Positions 56,555-64,000 of a stretch of 64,000 nucleotides of DNA are shown piece after piece. The position numbers were made by a program, and so were the translations under genes. Numbering within the stretch: position 1 is the stretch's first letter; the number at the start of each line of letters is the position of its first letter. This stretch comes from Gemmatimonadota bacterium (GTDB lineage: Bacteria; Gemmatimonadota; Gemmatimonadetes; Longimicrobiales; Gaopeijiaceae). The stretch covers positions 186,001 to 250,000 of the forward strand of contig JAJDTB010000039.1 in NCBI GenBank assembly GCA_022827345.1. The letters are read 5' to 3'. A model generated the notes under the pieces. That model ran no database searches. It was not told where the DNA came from and was given only the letters and a program-made list of their open reading frames with translations.

Positions 56555-58819
56555 TCATCCCTCCAGCTCCACCCGCCCCCGGAAGTACTCCAGCGCCTCC
56601 GGGTTCGCCAGCGCCTCCACGTTCCTGACCGGCTCGCCGTGCACGACGGCGGTGACCGCAAGCTCCACGATCTTGCCGCTGCGGGTCCGCGGGATGTCCT
56701 CCACCTCGACGATCTTCGCGGGGACGTGCCGGGGACTCGCCTGCGTCCTCAGCACGGTGCGGATGCGGTCGCGTAGCGCGTCGTCGAGCCGCAGGCCGGG
56801 AGCGAGCCGCACGAACAGCACCATGCGGGTGCCCTCCCCCCAGCGCTGCCCCACCGCAAGCGCCTCGGCCACCTCGGGCATTCCCTCCACAGGCCGGTAG
56901 ACCTCCGCCGTGCCGATGCGCACGCCGTGCACGTTCAGCGTCGCGTCCGAGCGGCCGTGGATCACGTAGCCGCCGGCCGGCGTCTTCTCCGCGTAGTCGC
57001 CGTGGTGCCAGACCCCGGGGAAGCGCCCGAAGTAGGTGCCCCGGTAGCGGGACCCGTCGTCGTCGTTCAGGAAGCCCAGCGGCAGCGACGGGAAGGGCCG
57101 GGTGCAAACGAGTTCGCCCTTCCCCTCGTCCATGGGAGTGCCGTCCTGTGAGTAGACATCGGCCGCCATTCCGAGCACCGGGCCCTGGATCTCGCCGGAG
57201 TGCACCGGCCAGCCGGGGATGGCGCCGACGAAGCACGCGCACAGGTCGGTCCCGCCGGAGATCGACACGAGGTGGATGTCGCGCTTGATGCCCCGGTAGA
57301 CGTACTCGAAGCCTTCCGGTCCGAGCGGCGAGCCGGTGGACAGCAGGGTGCGGAGCGACGAGAGGTCGTGGGTCTCGCGGGGGCTGACGCCGGCCTTGCG
57401 CGAAGCTTCCAGGAAGCCGGGCGAGACGCCCATCAGCGTCATGCCGGTTGCGTCGGCGAAGTCGAAGAGCGCTGAGTCGCCGGGATGCACCGGCGAGCCG
57501 TCCCAGAGCAGGATCGTGGCCTCCGACGCCAGCGTGGAGACCAGCCAGTTCCACATCATCCAGCCCAGGGTGGTGAAGTAGAAGACGCGGTCGCCGGCCT
57601 TGATGTCGCAGTGGAGCTGGTGCTCCTTGATGTGTTGCAGCAGCACGCCGCCCGCGCGGTGCACGATGCACTTGGGCACGCCCGTGGTGCCCGAGGAGAA
57701 GAGGATGTAGAGGGGGTGGTCGAAGGGCAGCCTGGCGAAGTCGATGTCGCGGGGCGCGAAGGGGTGGATGAAGGCGTCGAAGGGGATCGCGGTGGGGACT
57801 TCGCGCTCGCGGGGACCGGACGGCGCGGTGCCGCGTGCGGATGCATCGGGCGCGCCATCGTGGGACGGGTCACTTTCCGGCGCCCCGCCCATATTCGGCA
57901 CCACCACCGTCCGCTCCACCGTCGGCAGCCCTTCGAGGATCGCCGGGACGCGCGCCAGCGTGTCGTAGCGTTTGCCGCGGTAGCCGTAGCCGTCCGTGAC
58001 GAAGAGCAGGCGGGGGCCGACCTGCCCGAAGCGGTCGATGACGCCCTTTGCGCCGAAATCGGGCGACGCGGTGGAGAGGACGGCGCCGATCGAGGTGGCG
58101 GCGAGGAGGACGACGACGGCCTCGGGCACATTGGGGAGCAGCGCGGCGACCCGGTCGCCGGGGCCGATCCCGGCTTCGCGCATGGCCTGGGCGACGCGCG
58201 AGGTGAGGTCGTGCAGCTCCCGCCAGGTCACCGTCCGGCGCCGGCCGTCCTCGGAGGCGGCGATGATGGCCGGCTCGTCGGTGCGGCGGCGCAGGAGGTT
58301 CTCGGCGAAGTTGAGCCGCGCGTCCGGGAAGTAGCGGGCGCCGTGCATGCCCTCGCCCTCGATGAAGACGCGCTCGCCACGCTCGCCCACGATGCCGGAC
58401 CAGTCCCACACCGCGCCCCAGAACAGCTCCTGCTGCTCGATCGACCAGCGCCAGAGGGCGTCGTAGCCGCCGGCGGGATCGTCCGGCTGTTCGGTCAGGG
58501 CTGCCGTGAAGGTGCCGGGGCCGGCTTGGGGGTTGCCGGGTTGCGGCGAGGGTGTGGCCGGGCCCGGGACATCCGCGAGGTCGCCGGCGCGCGCCGCCGA
58601 GGTGGCCGCAACATCGGGGGCCTCACCCGAATCCGTGCCGGATCCCGCCACCCAGGCCGCGAAGTGGACCAGGTTGCTCGCGCGGAGGCGTTCCCGCGAG
58701 GGGATCCAGAGCGGCGGCTTCGCTGCCGGCCCGTCAGGGACGGCCTCGGCAGCCCGCGGCGCGGTGTCGGCGCCACCCGGCGATGATGCCCCTCGCGGGC
58801 TGCCTCGTCCCGCGCTCAC
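56555..58819 (-). CDS. acsA-like: Acetoacetate-CoA ligase (acetoacetyl-CoA synthetase)
   Basis: VHFAAWVAG, VFIEGEGMHGARYFPDARLNFAENLL, LYILFSSGTTGVPKCIVHRAGGVLLQHIKEHQLHCDIKAGDRVFYFTTLGWMMWNWLVS, SGGTDLCACFVG. Confidence 0.9.
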   Translation of the reverse strand: MSAGRGSPRGASSPGGADTAPRAAEAVPDGPAAKPPLWIPSRERLRASNLVHFAAWVAGSGTDSGEAPDVAATSAARAGDLADVPGPATPSPQPGNPQAGPGTFTAALTEQPDDPAGGYDALWRWSIEQQELFWGAVWDWSGIVGERGERVFIEGEGMHGARYFPDARLNFAENLLRRRTDEPAIIAASEDGRRRTVTWRELHDLTSRVAQAMREAGIGPGDRVAALLPNVPEAVVVLLAATSIGAVLSTASPDFGAKGVIDRFGQVGPRLLFVTDGYGYRGKRYDTLARVPAILEGLPTVERTVVVPNMGGAPESDPSHDGAPDASARGTAPSGPREREVPTAIPFDAFIHPFAPRDIDFARLPFDHPLYILFSSGTTGVPKCIVHRAGGVLLQHIKEHQLHCDIKAGDRVFYFTTLGWMMWNWLVSTLASEATILLWDGSPVHPGDSALFDFADATGMTLMGVSPGFLEASRKAGVSPRETHDLSSLRTLLSTGSPLGPEGFEYVYRGIKRDIHLVSISGGTDLCACFVGAIPGWPVHSGEIQGPVLGMAADVYSQDGTPMDEGKGELVCTRPFPSLPLGFLNDDDGSRYRGTYFGRFPGVWHHGDYAEKTPAGGYVIHGRSDATLNVHGVRIGTAEVYRPVEGMPEVAEALAVGQRWGEGTRMVLFVRLAPGLRLDDALRDRIRTVLRTQASPRHVPAKIVEVEDIPRTRSGKIVELAVTAVVHGEPVRNVEALANPEALEYFRGRVELEG

Positions 58820-60447
58820 CCGCCCGATGCCGCCGCGCGCTGTCTCTTCTGCTCCTCCACCATGCGCGCCACGTCTTCGAGAAGCTGTCTGGCGTCGTAG
58901 ATGATCCCGTCCTTGATCGTGTACTTGATCCCGCCGATGCGCTCCTTGACGCCCGTGTCGGGGTTGAGGCGCTCGTGGCCGGTCCCGTACAGGACCTTGA
59001 GGTTGTTGATCGGGTTCTCGGGGACGATGACCAGGTCGGCCAGCAGGCCTTCGCGCACGATCCCGAATTCGGGCATCTGGCCCTTGGGGTCGAAGATCGC
59101 TTCGGCGCCGTGCATGGTCGCGCCGCGGATGACCTCGAGGGGGTGGAATCCGGCCTCCTGGAGCAACTCCATCTCCTCGATCGTCGAGAAGCCGAAGAGG
59201 TTGTAGATGAAGCCGGCGTCGGAGCTGACGGTCACGCGGCCGCCCATGTCCTTGTAGTCGTCGAGCAGCGCCATCCAGACGCGGTAGAAGTCCTTCCACC
59301 GGATCTCGTCGTGGCTGGTCCAGTCGTAGTAGTAGGAGCCGTGATTCGCGCGGCTGGGCTCGTAGAAGTCCCACAGGCTCGGCAGCGTGTACCGCTCATG
59401 CCATTCGGCGGTGCGGGCGCGCATCACGTCGCGGCTGGCCAGGTAGGCGGTCATGGTGGGGTCGAGGATGACATCGTGCGACAGCAGTTCCTCGAGCATG
59501 GCGTTCCACTCGTCGCTTCCCTGCGCGTGGATCAGGTCCCACTGGGCCGCGACCTGGCCGAAGCGGTGCTGCTCGTTGGCGTAGTTCATGTCGGACGGCC
59601 AGGGCTGCACGTCGTGGTCGTCGTACAGCGCTTCGAAGAGCCCGTAGAAGTGCGTGACGGTGCCGAGGCCGAGGCGCGCGGCGTCGATGGCGTTCATCTG
59701 CGCGACCCCGAGCTGGGCAAGGTGGGCCACGCTGCCCATCCCGAGCTGACCCGCCTCGTCGAGGAGAGCCTCCATGATCTCGGGCGCATAGGCGACGAAC
59801 TTGATCCCGTCGATGCCCTGCTCGTGGGCCCAGCGGACCCAGGCGCGGGCCTGTTCCGGCGTGAATACCGGGCCCTGGTCCCATCCCTGCCCCGGGCGCT
59901 GGTAGACGTACATGCGGGGCGCGGTGATCTCGTTGTTGTTGGCGCGTTCGCGCTCGGAGAGCGAGAAGTCGACGGGACCGTACTCGATACCGCGGCCGGC
60001 GGTGACCCCGTGCGCCATCCAGAGCTTGTACACGTACTCGGCCTGGGGGGTCTTGGGGAGGCCCCCGGTGTGGAGGTGGAGGTCGACGAAGCCGGGCAGG
60101 ACGTACATGCCGTGTGCGTCGATCTCGTGGTCGCCGGGGGCGGGACGGCGCGATTCGTCGATGGGGAGGCCGGGGTAGCCGACGCCCGCGATGCGGGTGA
60201 TGCGGTTGCCCTCGATGACGATGTCGACGGGGCCGCGGGGGGGTGCGCCGGTGCCGTCGATGACGATCGCGCCGCGGATGACCAGCCGGTCGAAGGGGCC
60301 GTCGCCCTCGGCGCGGTCGGGCGCGGGTTCGACGAACTGGGCGGCGGCGGGGGCTGCGGGGACGGCGGTCGCAGCGGCGAGGACAGCGGCCGCGAGGGCG
60401 ATCGCCAACCGGGATCGATGGGCGGGGGTTGGGAAACGGCGTGTCAT
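58816..60447 (-). CDS. Secreted amidohydrolase-family protein
   Basis: Signal peptide MTRRFPTPAHRSRLAIALAAAVLAAATAVPAAPAAAQ; LVIRGAIVIDGTGAPPRGPVDIVIEGNRI, GFVDLHLHTGG, VSSDAGF. Confidence 0.9.
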   Translation of the reverse strand: MTRRFPTPAHRSRLAIALAAAVLAAATAVPAAPAAAQFVEPAPDRAEGDGPFDRLVIRGAIVIDGTGAPPRGPVDIVIEGNRITRIAGVGYPGLPIDESRRPAPGDHEIDAHGMYVLPGFVDLHLHTGGLPKTPQAEYVYKLWMAHGVTAGRGIEYGPVDFSLSERERANNNEITAPRMYVYQRPGQGWDQGPVFTPEQARAWVRWAHEQGIDGIKFVAYAPEIMEALLDEAGQLGMGSVAHLAQLGVAQMNAIDAARLGLGTVTHFYGLFEALYDDHDVQPWPSDMNYANEQHRFGQVAAQWDLIHAQGSDEWNAMLEELLSHDVILDPTMTAYLASRDVMRARTAEWHERYTLPSLWDFYEPSRANHGSYYYDWTSHDEIRWKDFYRVWMALLDDYKDMGGRVTVSSDAGFIYNLFGFSTIEEMELLQEAGFHPLEVIRGATMHGAEAIFDPKGQMPEFGIVREGLLADLVIVPENPINNLKVLYGTGHERLNPDTGVKERIGGIKYTIKDGIIYDARQLLEDVARMVEEQKRQRAAASGG

Positions 60448-60480
60448 GGAGCGGGCTCCGGTCGGATGGACATTCATCTG

Positions 60481-60514
60481 TTGTCCGCCATTTCCGGTCG
60501 AAATTGGCGGACAA
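60481..60514. promoter_or_regulatory. Inverted repeat TTGTCCGCCA-N14-TGGCGGACAA upstream of the amidohydrolase gene
   Basis: Perfect 10-bp arms seen directly. Confidence 0.55.
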
Positions 60515-60716
60515 AGTTCAACAAGGGCGGGAAGCGGAAGCTGTTGCGGGGCGGCGATGCGCCGCAAGTCGGATTGCCGGGATGCCAGAGGGAACATGGG
60601 AACCGTGGAATACCGCCGGGGTATTCTGAAACAGCGCTTGGGCGCCCAGTCGTTCGCTGGATGGGGCTGGGGCCATTCGTCGAACTTCCGCCAACAGGCC
60701 GACAGCCAACCCGTGA

Positions 60717-61035
60717 TGCCAGCCAGAAAGACATCGAAGCCGCGCGGCAATCGGCTGCCCGTCCGTCCGGTCGCGTCGCTGCCGGTGTTGGTCCTGGCCG
60801 CGGGTTTCGCGTCGCCAGCCGCCTCTCAGGATGCGCAGCCGGTTTGCCGAGACGGTGAGGCCCGAATCGTCGGTGTGATCGTCGACGCTGTCGCTGGGCC
60901 GCACTGGAGTCGATTCCGACCGCCCAGCTCTACATGGTCGAGATATACGGCCGGGGAAGGCAAATCCGGGCCCATTCGCACTCCTTCATGCAGCGCGCCG
61001 TGAAGATCCGTCTGCTGCCCATGCCCATCTGGTAG
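60717..61035 (+). pseudogene. Internally deleted plug-like paralog
   Basis: N-terminal half ...CRDGEARIVGVIVDA joins, out of frame, the C-terminal piece ALESIPTAQLYMVEIYGRGRQIRAHSHSFMQRAVKIRLLPMPIW*. Confidence 0.75.
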
Positions 61036-61108
61036 TGCCCGCAACCAATTCCATGTCCACTTGACCCGGCCAAGACCAAACGACAACAATTCCCGACAGG
61101 AGAATCCG

Positions 61109-61873
61109 ATGTCCATTTCCCGCAGCACCCACCGCCTCATGCCGTTTTGGGCAGCACTGCCGGGAGCGCTCGCCCTGTCCGCAGGCTTCCCGGTCGCGGC
61201 TGTCGCACAGGACGGGCAACCCGTATGCGAGGATGACCAGGCCCGGATCGTCGGCGTCATCGTCGATGCCAGCACCGAGATGCCGCTGGCGGGAGCCCAC
61301 GTCTCGGTCGAAGCGTCGGACTGGGGGTCGCTCACTACCGACAATGGCCGGTTTCTCCTGTGCGAGATCGGGGCCGGAAACCATGTGGTCACGGTGGAGC
61401 GGCTCGGGTACGTGACGCTGGAGTCCTGGATCGAGGCCGACGCATCGGGGGACCCGGTCGCCCTTCACATGCAGCCCGACCCGATTCTGCTGGAAGGACT
61501 CGAGGTTATCTCGGACCGGTTCGAACGCCGGCGCCGGGCCGCGGCGACCACGGTTCGCGCCTTCGATCAGGAGGACCTGGCGAGCAGCGGCTACTGGTCG
61601 GCCGCCGACTTCGTCGACAGGCAAGCGGGCATCATGACGACCCACTGCGGAATCAGCAGGTGCGTGTACTACCGGGGAGCGGTAGTCAACCCGAGGGTGT
61701 ACCTCGACGAATTCCCGCTGATCGGCGGCTGGTCGCACCTGGAAACGATTCCGACCAGCGAATTGTACATGATCGAGGTGTACCGCAGGGGCACGCACAT
61801 TCGGGCATACACCCACAACTTCATGAAGCGGGCCGCGAGGGTCAGGCTGGCGCCCATGATGATCTGGCAATGA
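61109..61873 (+). CDS. Carboxypeptidase-regulatory-like plus plug-like protein (tandem paralog)
   Basis: MSISRSTHRLMPFWAALPGAL...CEDDQARIVGVIVDASTEMPLAGAHVSVEASDWGSLTTDNGRFLLCEIG...ELYMIEVYRRGTHIRAYTHNFMKRAARVRLAPMMIWQ. Confidence 0.85.
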   Translation: MSISRSTHRLMPFWAALPGALALSAGFPVAAVAQDGQPVCEDDQARIVGVIVDASTEMPLAGAHVSVEASDWGSLTTDNGRFLLCEIGAGNHVVTVERLGYVTLESWIEADASGDPVALHMQPDPILLEGLEVISDRFERRRRAAATTVRAFDQEDLASSGYWSAADFVDRQAGIMTTHCGISRCVYYRGAVVNPRVYLDEFPLIGGWSHLETIPTSELYMIEVYRRGTHIRAYTHNFMKRAARVRLAPMMIWQ

Positions 61874-62712
61874 TGAGGCTGACCCGACTTTTGTCCGACC
61901 CGCGCCTGACCTGTCGACAGCTTCTGCCGCCGCTTGGGGCGATTGCCGTGTCCGCGGGTGTCGCGTTGCCGGCGGCCGCACAGGAAGATCCTGCTTGCGA
62001 GGACGGTCAGCCCCGCATCGTCGGGGTGGTCGTCGATGTCTCCACGGAAGAGCCGCTGGAAGGCGCCTTCGTGTCCGTGGAAGCCACGGAGTGGGGATCG
62101 CTGACAGCCGGCGACGGCCGGTTCACGCTGTGCCGGATCGACTCCGGCGTCCACGTCGTCACGGTGGAGCGGCTCGGCTATGAGGCGGTGACGCTCAACC
62201 TGGAAGCCGATCCGTCCGCAGGCCCGGTTGAAGTCCGGATGAAGCCCGATCCGATTCTGCTGGAAGGGCTCGAGATCGTTTCAGACCGCTTCGATCGCAG
62301 GCGGCGGGCCACGGCGCGCACCGTGTGGGCGTATGATCAGCAGGAACTCGCGAAGGCGGTACATTGGTCCGCCGCGGACTTTGTCGACTCCCGCCCGGGC
62401 GTCTTCACCGCGCCCTGTGGAGTCGAACGGTGCATCTACCGGCGCGGAGAATACGTCAACCCCACGGTCGTCCTCGACGAATTCCAGTTGGTGGGGGGTT
62501 GGGCTGACCTCGAAATGTTGCCCATCAGCCACTTGTACATGATCGAGGTATACGGCAGGGGCACACACATCCGAGCCTACACCCACCGCTTCATGGAACG
62601 CGCGGCCAAGGCGCGTCTTGCGCCGCTGCCAATCTGGGAGCGCAGCCGGTGGGTGGACGGTTTCGACGCACTCGGCCGGCCCCGATCAAGGCGCCCGCCC
62701 GGTCTCGATTAG
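61873..62712 (+). CDS. Carboxypeptidase-regulatory-like plus plug-like protein (tandem paralog)
   Basis: MMRLTRLLSDPRL...CEDGQPRIVGVVVDVSTEEPLEGAFVSVEATEWGSLTAGDGRFTLCRID...HLYMIEVYGRGTHIRAYTHRFMERAAKARLAPLPIW. Confidence 0.82.
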   Translation: MRLTRLLSDPRLTCRQLLPPLGAIAVSAGVALPAAAQEDPACEDGQPRIVGVVVDVSTEEPLEGAFVSVEATEWGSLTAGDGRFTLCRIDSGVHVVTVERLGYEAVTLNLEADPSAGPVEVRMKPDPILLEGLEIVSDRFDRRRRATARTVWAYDQQELAKAVHWSAADFVDSRPGVFTAPCGVERCIYRRGEYVNPTVVLDEFQLVGGWADLEMLPISHLYMIEVYGRGTHIRAYTHRFMERAAKARLAPLPIWERSRWVDGFDALGRPRSRRPPGLD

Positions 62713-64000
62713 TGGGCCCAGCCAAGCCCTTCCCGCAGTTCCCCGACAAAGCTCCGCAGCCCGCGGCGCACCACTGAGCGCAGGAAGAGTGCCAGCAGCA
62801 GAACAAGGCTGACCTGCTGGAGGAGGGTGGGCGCCTCTTCGGTCAGTGCTGCCAGCGATGGCACTGGAAGCGCGCCGAAGGCCGTATTGACCGCGATGCC
62901 GGCCGAAACCGCAAGAGCGACCATCGTCGCCGCGAAGGTGATCGCCGCGCGCCGTCCGTGCAGGCTGCTGACCAGGCCGAGAGTCGAGATGTTGGTGGCC
63001 GGTCCGGTGATGAGGAAGGCGATGCCGGCGCCAGGTGACAGCCCCGTTGCCAGGAACGCGGCGACGAGGGGCGTGGCCGAGGCCGCGCAGACGTAGGTGG
63101 GGAAGCCGAGGAGGGCGAAGAGGAGAACATCCGTCACCGGGGGGAGGCTGCCGAGCCAGCCGCTCTCCAGGAAAGGGGTGACCAGCGCCGCCACGCCGAG
63201 GCCGAGGATGATCCAGGGGGCCGTGTGGTCGACGACTTCGCCGGTTCCCGTCCGCAGCGCGGTGGTCAGGCTCTGGAGCAGTCCGGGCCGCTCGTCCTCC
63301 GACTCGTCCTCCGTGTCGGGAGCGGGGACTGCCGATTTCAGCCTTGAGCCAACCCACCACCCAACCAGGAGCGCGACGACGGCCGCCGTGGCCAGGCGCA
63401 GGATGGTGACCTGGGGTCCCAGCAGAGGGATGGAAAGCAGGACGGCGTCAAGACCGAGTTCCGGGGTCGCCACCAGAAACGCCATCGCGGCAGCCGGCGG
63501 AGCGCCCCGCTTGATGAGGCTGCGGTAGAGCGGCACGACGCCGCAGGAGCAGATCGGAAAGGGAAGGCCGATCAGCATTCCCCGGCCCGCCTGGGAGAAA
63601 CCACCGCCCCGTTCCATCCACCGGATGGACCGCTGTGGCAGGAAGGCGCTGAGCAGCCCGGCGCACAGGTAGGCGAGGAGCAGGGCGAAGGCGCTCTCGG
63701 CGGTCAGGACGTAGAGGCGCGACAGGAATCCCGCGGCCTCGTTCGAGCCGTCCCTTGCGCCCGTGACGACAACAGCCAGGAGAAGCGCCAGGGCGAGGAT
63801 GGCGCCCCACCCTTCGCGGCGGCGCTCGGGGGCGGTCAGCGCCGTCCTGCGCTGATGGATCACGACGTGCACCAGCGACCCTCCCACGGCCGCCTGGTAC
63901 AGCGTCAGCATGCCCGAATCCCCGGCGATGCGATCCACCCCGGCTCCGAAGACGTAGCCTCCCACCGTCCCCAGCATGAGCACGATGAGGGCGGCGATCC
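62709..64000 (-). CDS. YraQ/DUF318-like (SO_0444-type) permease, may continue past the right edge
   Basis: GLPFPICSCGVVPLYRSLIKRGAPPAAAMAFLVATPELGLDAVLLS; PTYVCAASATPLVAAFLATGLSPGAGIAFLITGPATNISTLGL; frame still open at 64000. Confidence 0.85.
   Translation of the reverse strand, partial: IAALIVLMLGTVGGYVFGAGVDRIAGDSGMLTLYQAAVGGSLVHVVIHQRRTALTAPERRREGWGAILALALLLAVVVTGARDGSNEAAGFLSRLYVLTAESAFALLLAYLCAGLLSAFLPQRSIRWMERGGGFSQAGRGMLIGLPFPICSCGVVPLYRSLIKRGAPPAAAMAFLVATPELGLDAVLLSIPLLGPQVTILRLATAAVVALLVGWWVGSRLKSAVPAPDTEDESEDERPGLLQSLTTALRTGTGEVVDHTAPWIILGLGVAALVTPFLESGWLGSLPPVTDVLLFALLGFPTYVCAASATPLVAAFLATGLSPGAGIAFLITGPATNISTLGLVSSLHGRRAAITFAATMVALAVSAGIAVNTAFGALPVPSLAALTEEAPTLLQQVSLVLLLALFLRSVVRRGLRSFVGELREGLGWAH

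Noticed and set aside
56555-59374. 939-aa single minus-strand ORF
   Set aside because: The upstream part is an out-of-frame shadow of the amidohydrolase; the ligase start is placed at the GTG near 58819.
1-64000. CRISPR arrays, rRNA and tRNA genes
   Set aside because: No regularly spaced repeats, rRNA core motifs or tRNA cloverleaf sequences were recognised by eye; a tRNAscan/CRISPR search would be needed to exclude them fully.

Overview
64-kb window from a GC-rich, Gram-negative-type chromosome; the gene content suggests a Gemmatimonadota-like lineage (inference only). Main blocks. (1) Partial DUF5117/DUF5118-like metalloprotease on the minus strand, followed by a decayed VapBC toxin-antitoxin locus. 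(2) About 2.2-18.0 kb: candidate sulfated-metabolite tailoring and export cluster with cysD, cysNC (PAPS synthesis), two cytochromes P450, a ferredoxin-NADP reductase, a PAPS-type sulfotransferase, a DUF2236/MpaB-like oxygenase, an NAD-dependent reductase, and RND and MFS exporters. (3) About 18.2-38.3 kb: integrative conjugative-like element with a cysteine desulfurase remnant, an AbiEi/AbiEii toxin-antitoxin pair, an AlpA-type regulator, a Trb/VirB type IV secretion operon, VirD4, VirB11, ArdC, and two tail-to-tail tyrosine recombinases. I recognise no canonical relaxase. (4) Cell-envelope genes: GT4, GT9, WaaA, an OM beta-barrel, and a Lol/MacB-type ABC exporter with a lipoprotein-sorting protein. 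(5) An OsmC-family gene interrupted by an in-frame TGA at the peroxidatic cysteine position, with a SECIS-like hairpin just downstream, so a likely selenoprotein. It is followed by a cytochrome c/beta-barrel fusion and a five-CXXCH cytochrome. (6) A small paralog family of 'plug-only' TonB-receptor-like proteins, including one internally collapsed copy, plus acetoacetyl-CoA synthetase, an amidohydrolase and a YraQ-like permease. No tRNA, rRNA or CRISPR array was recognised. All calls come from reading the sequence; no database search was run.
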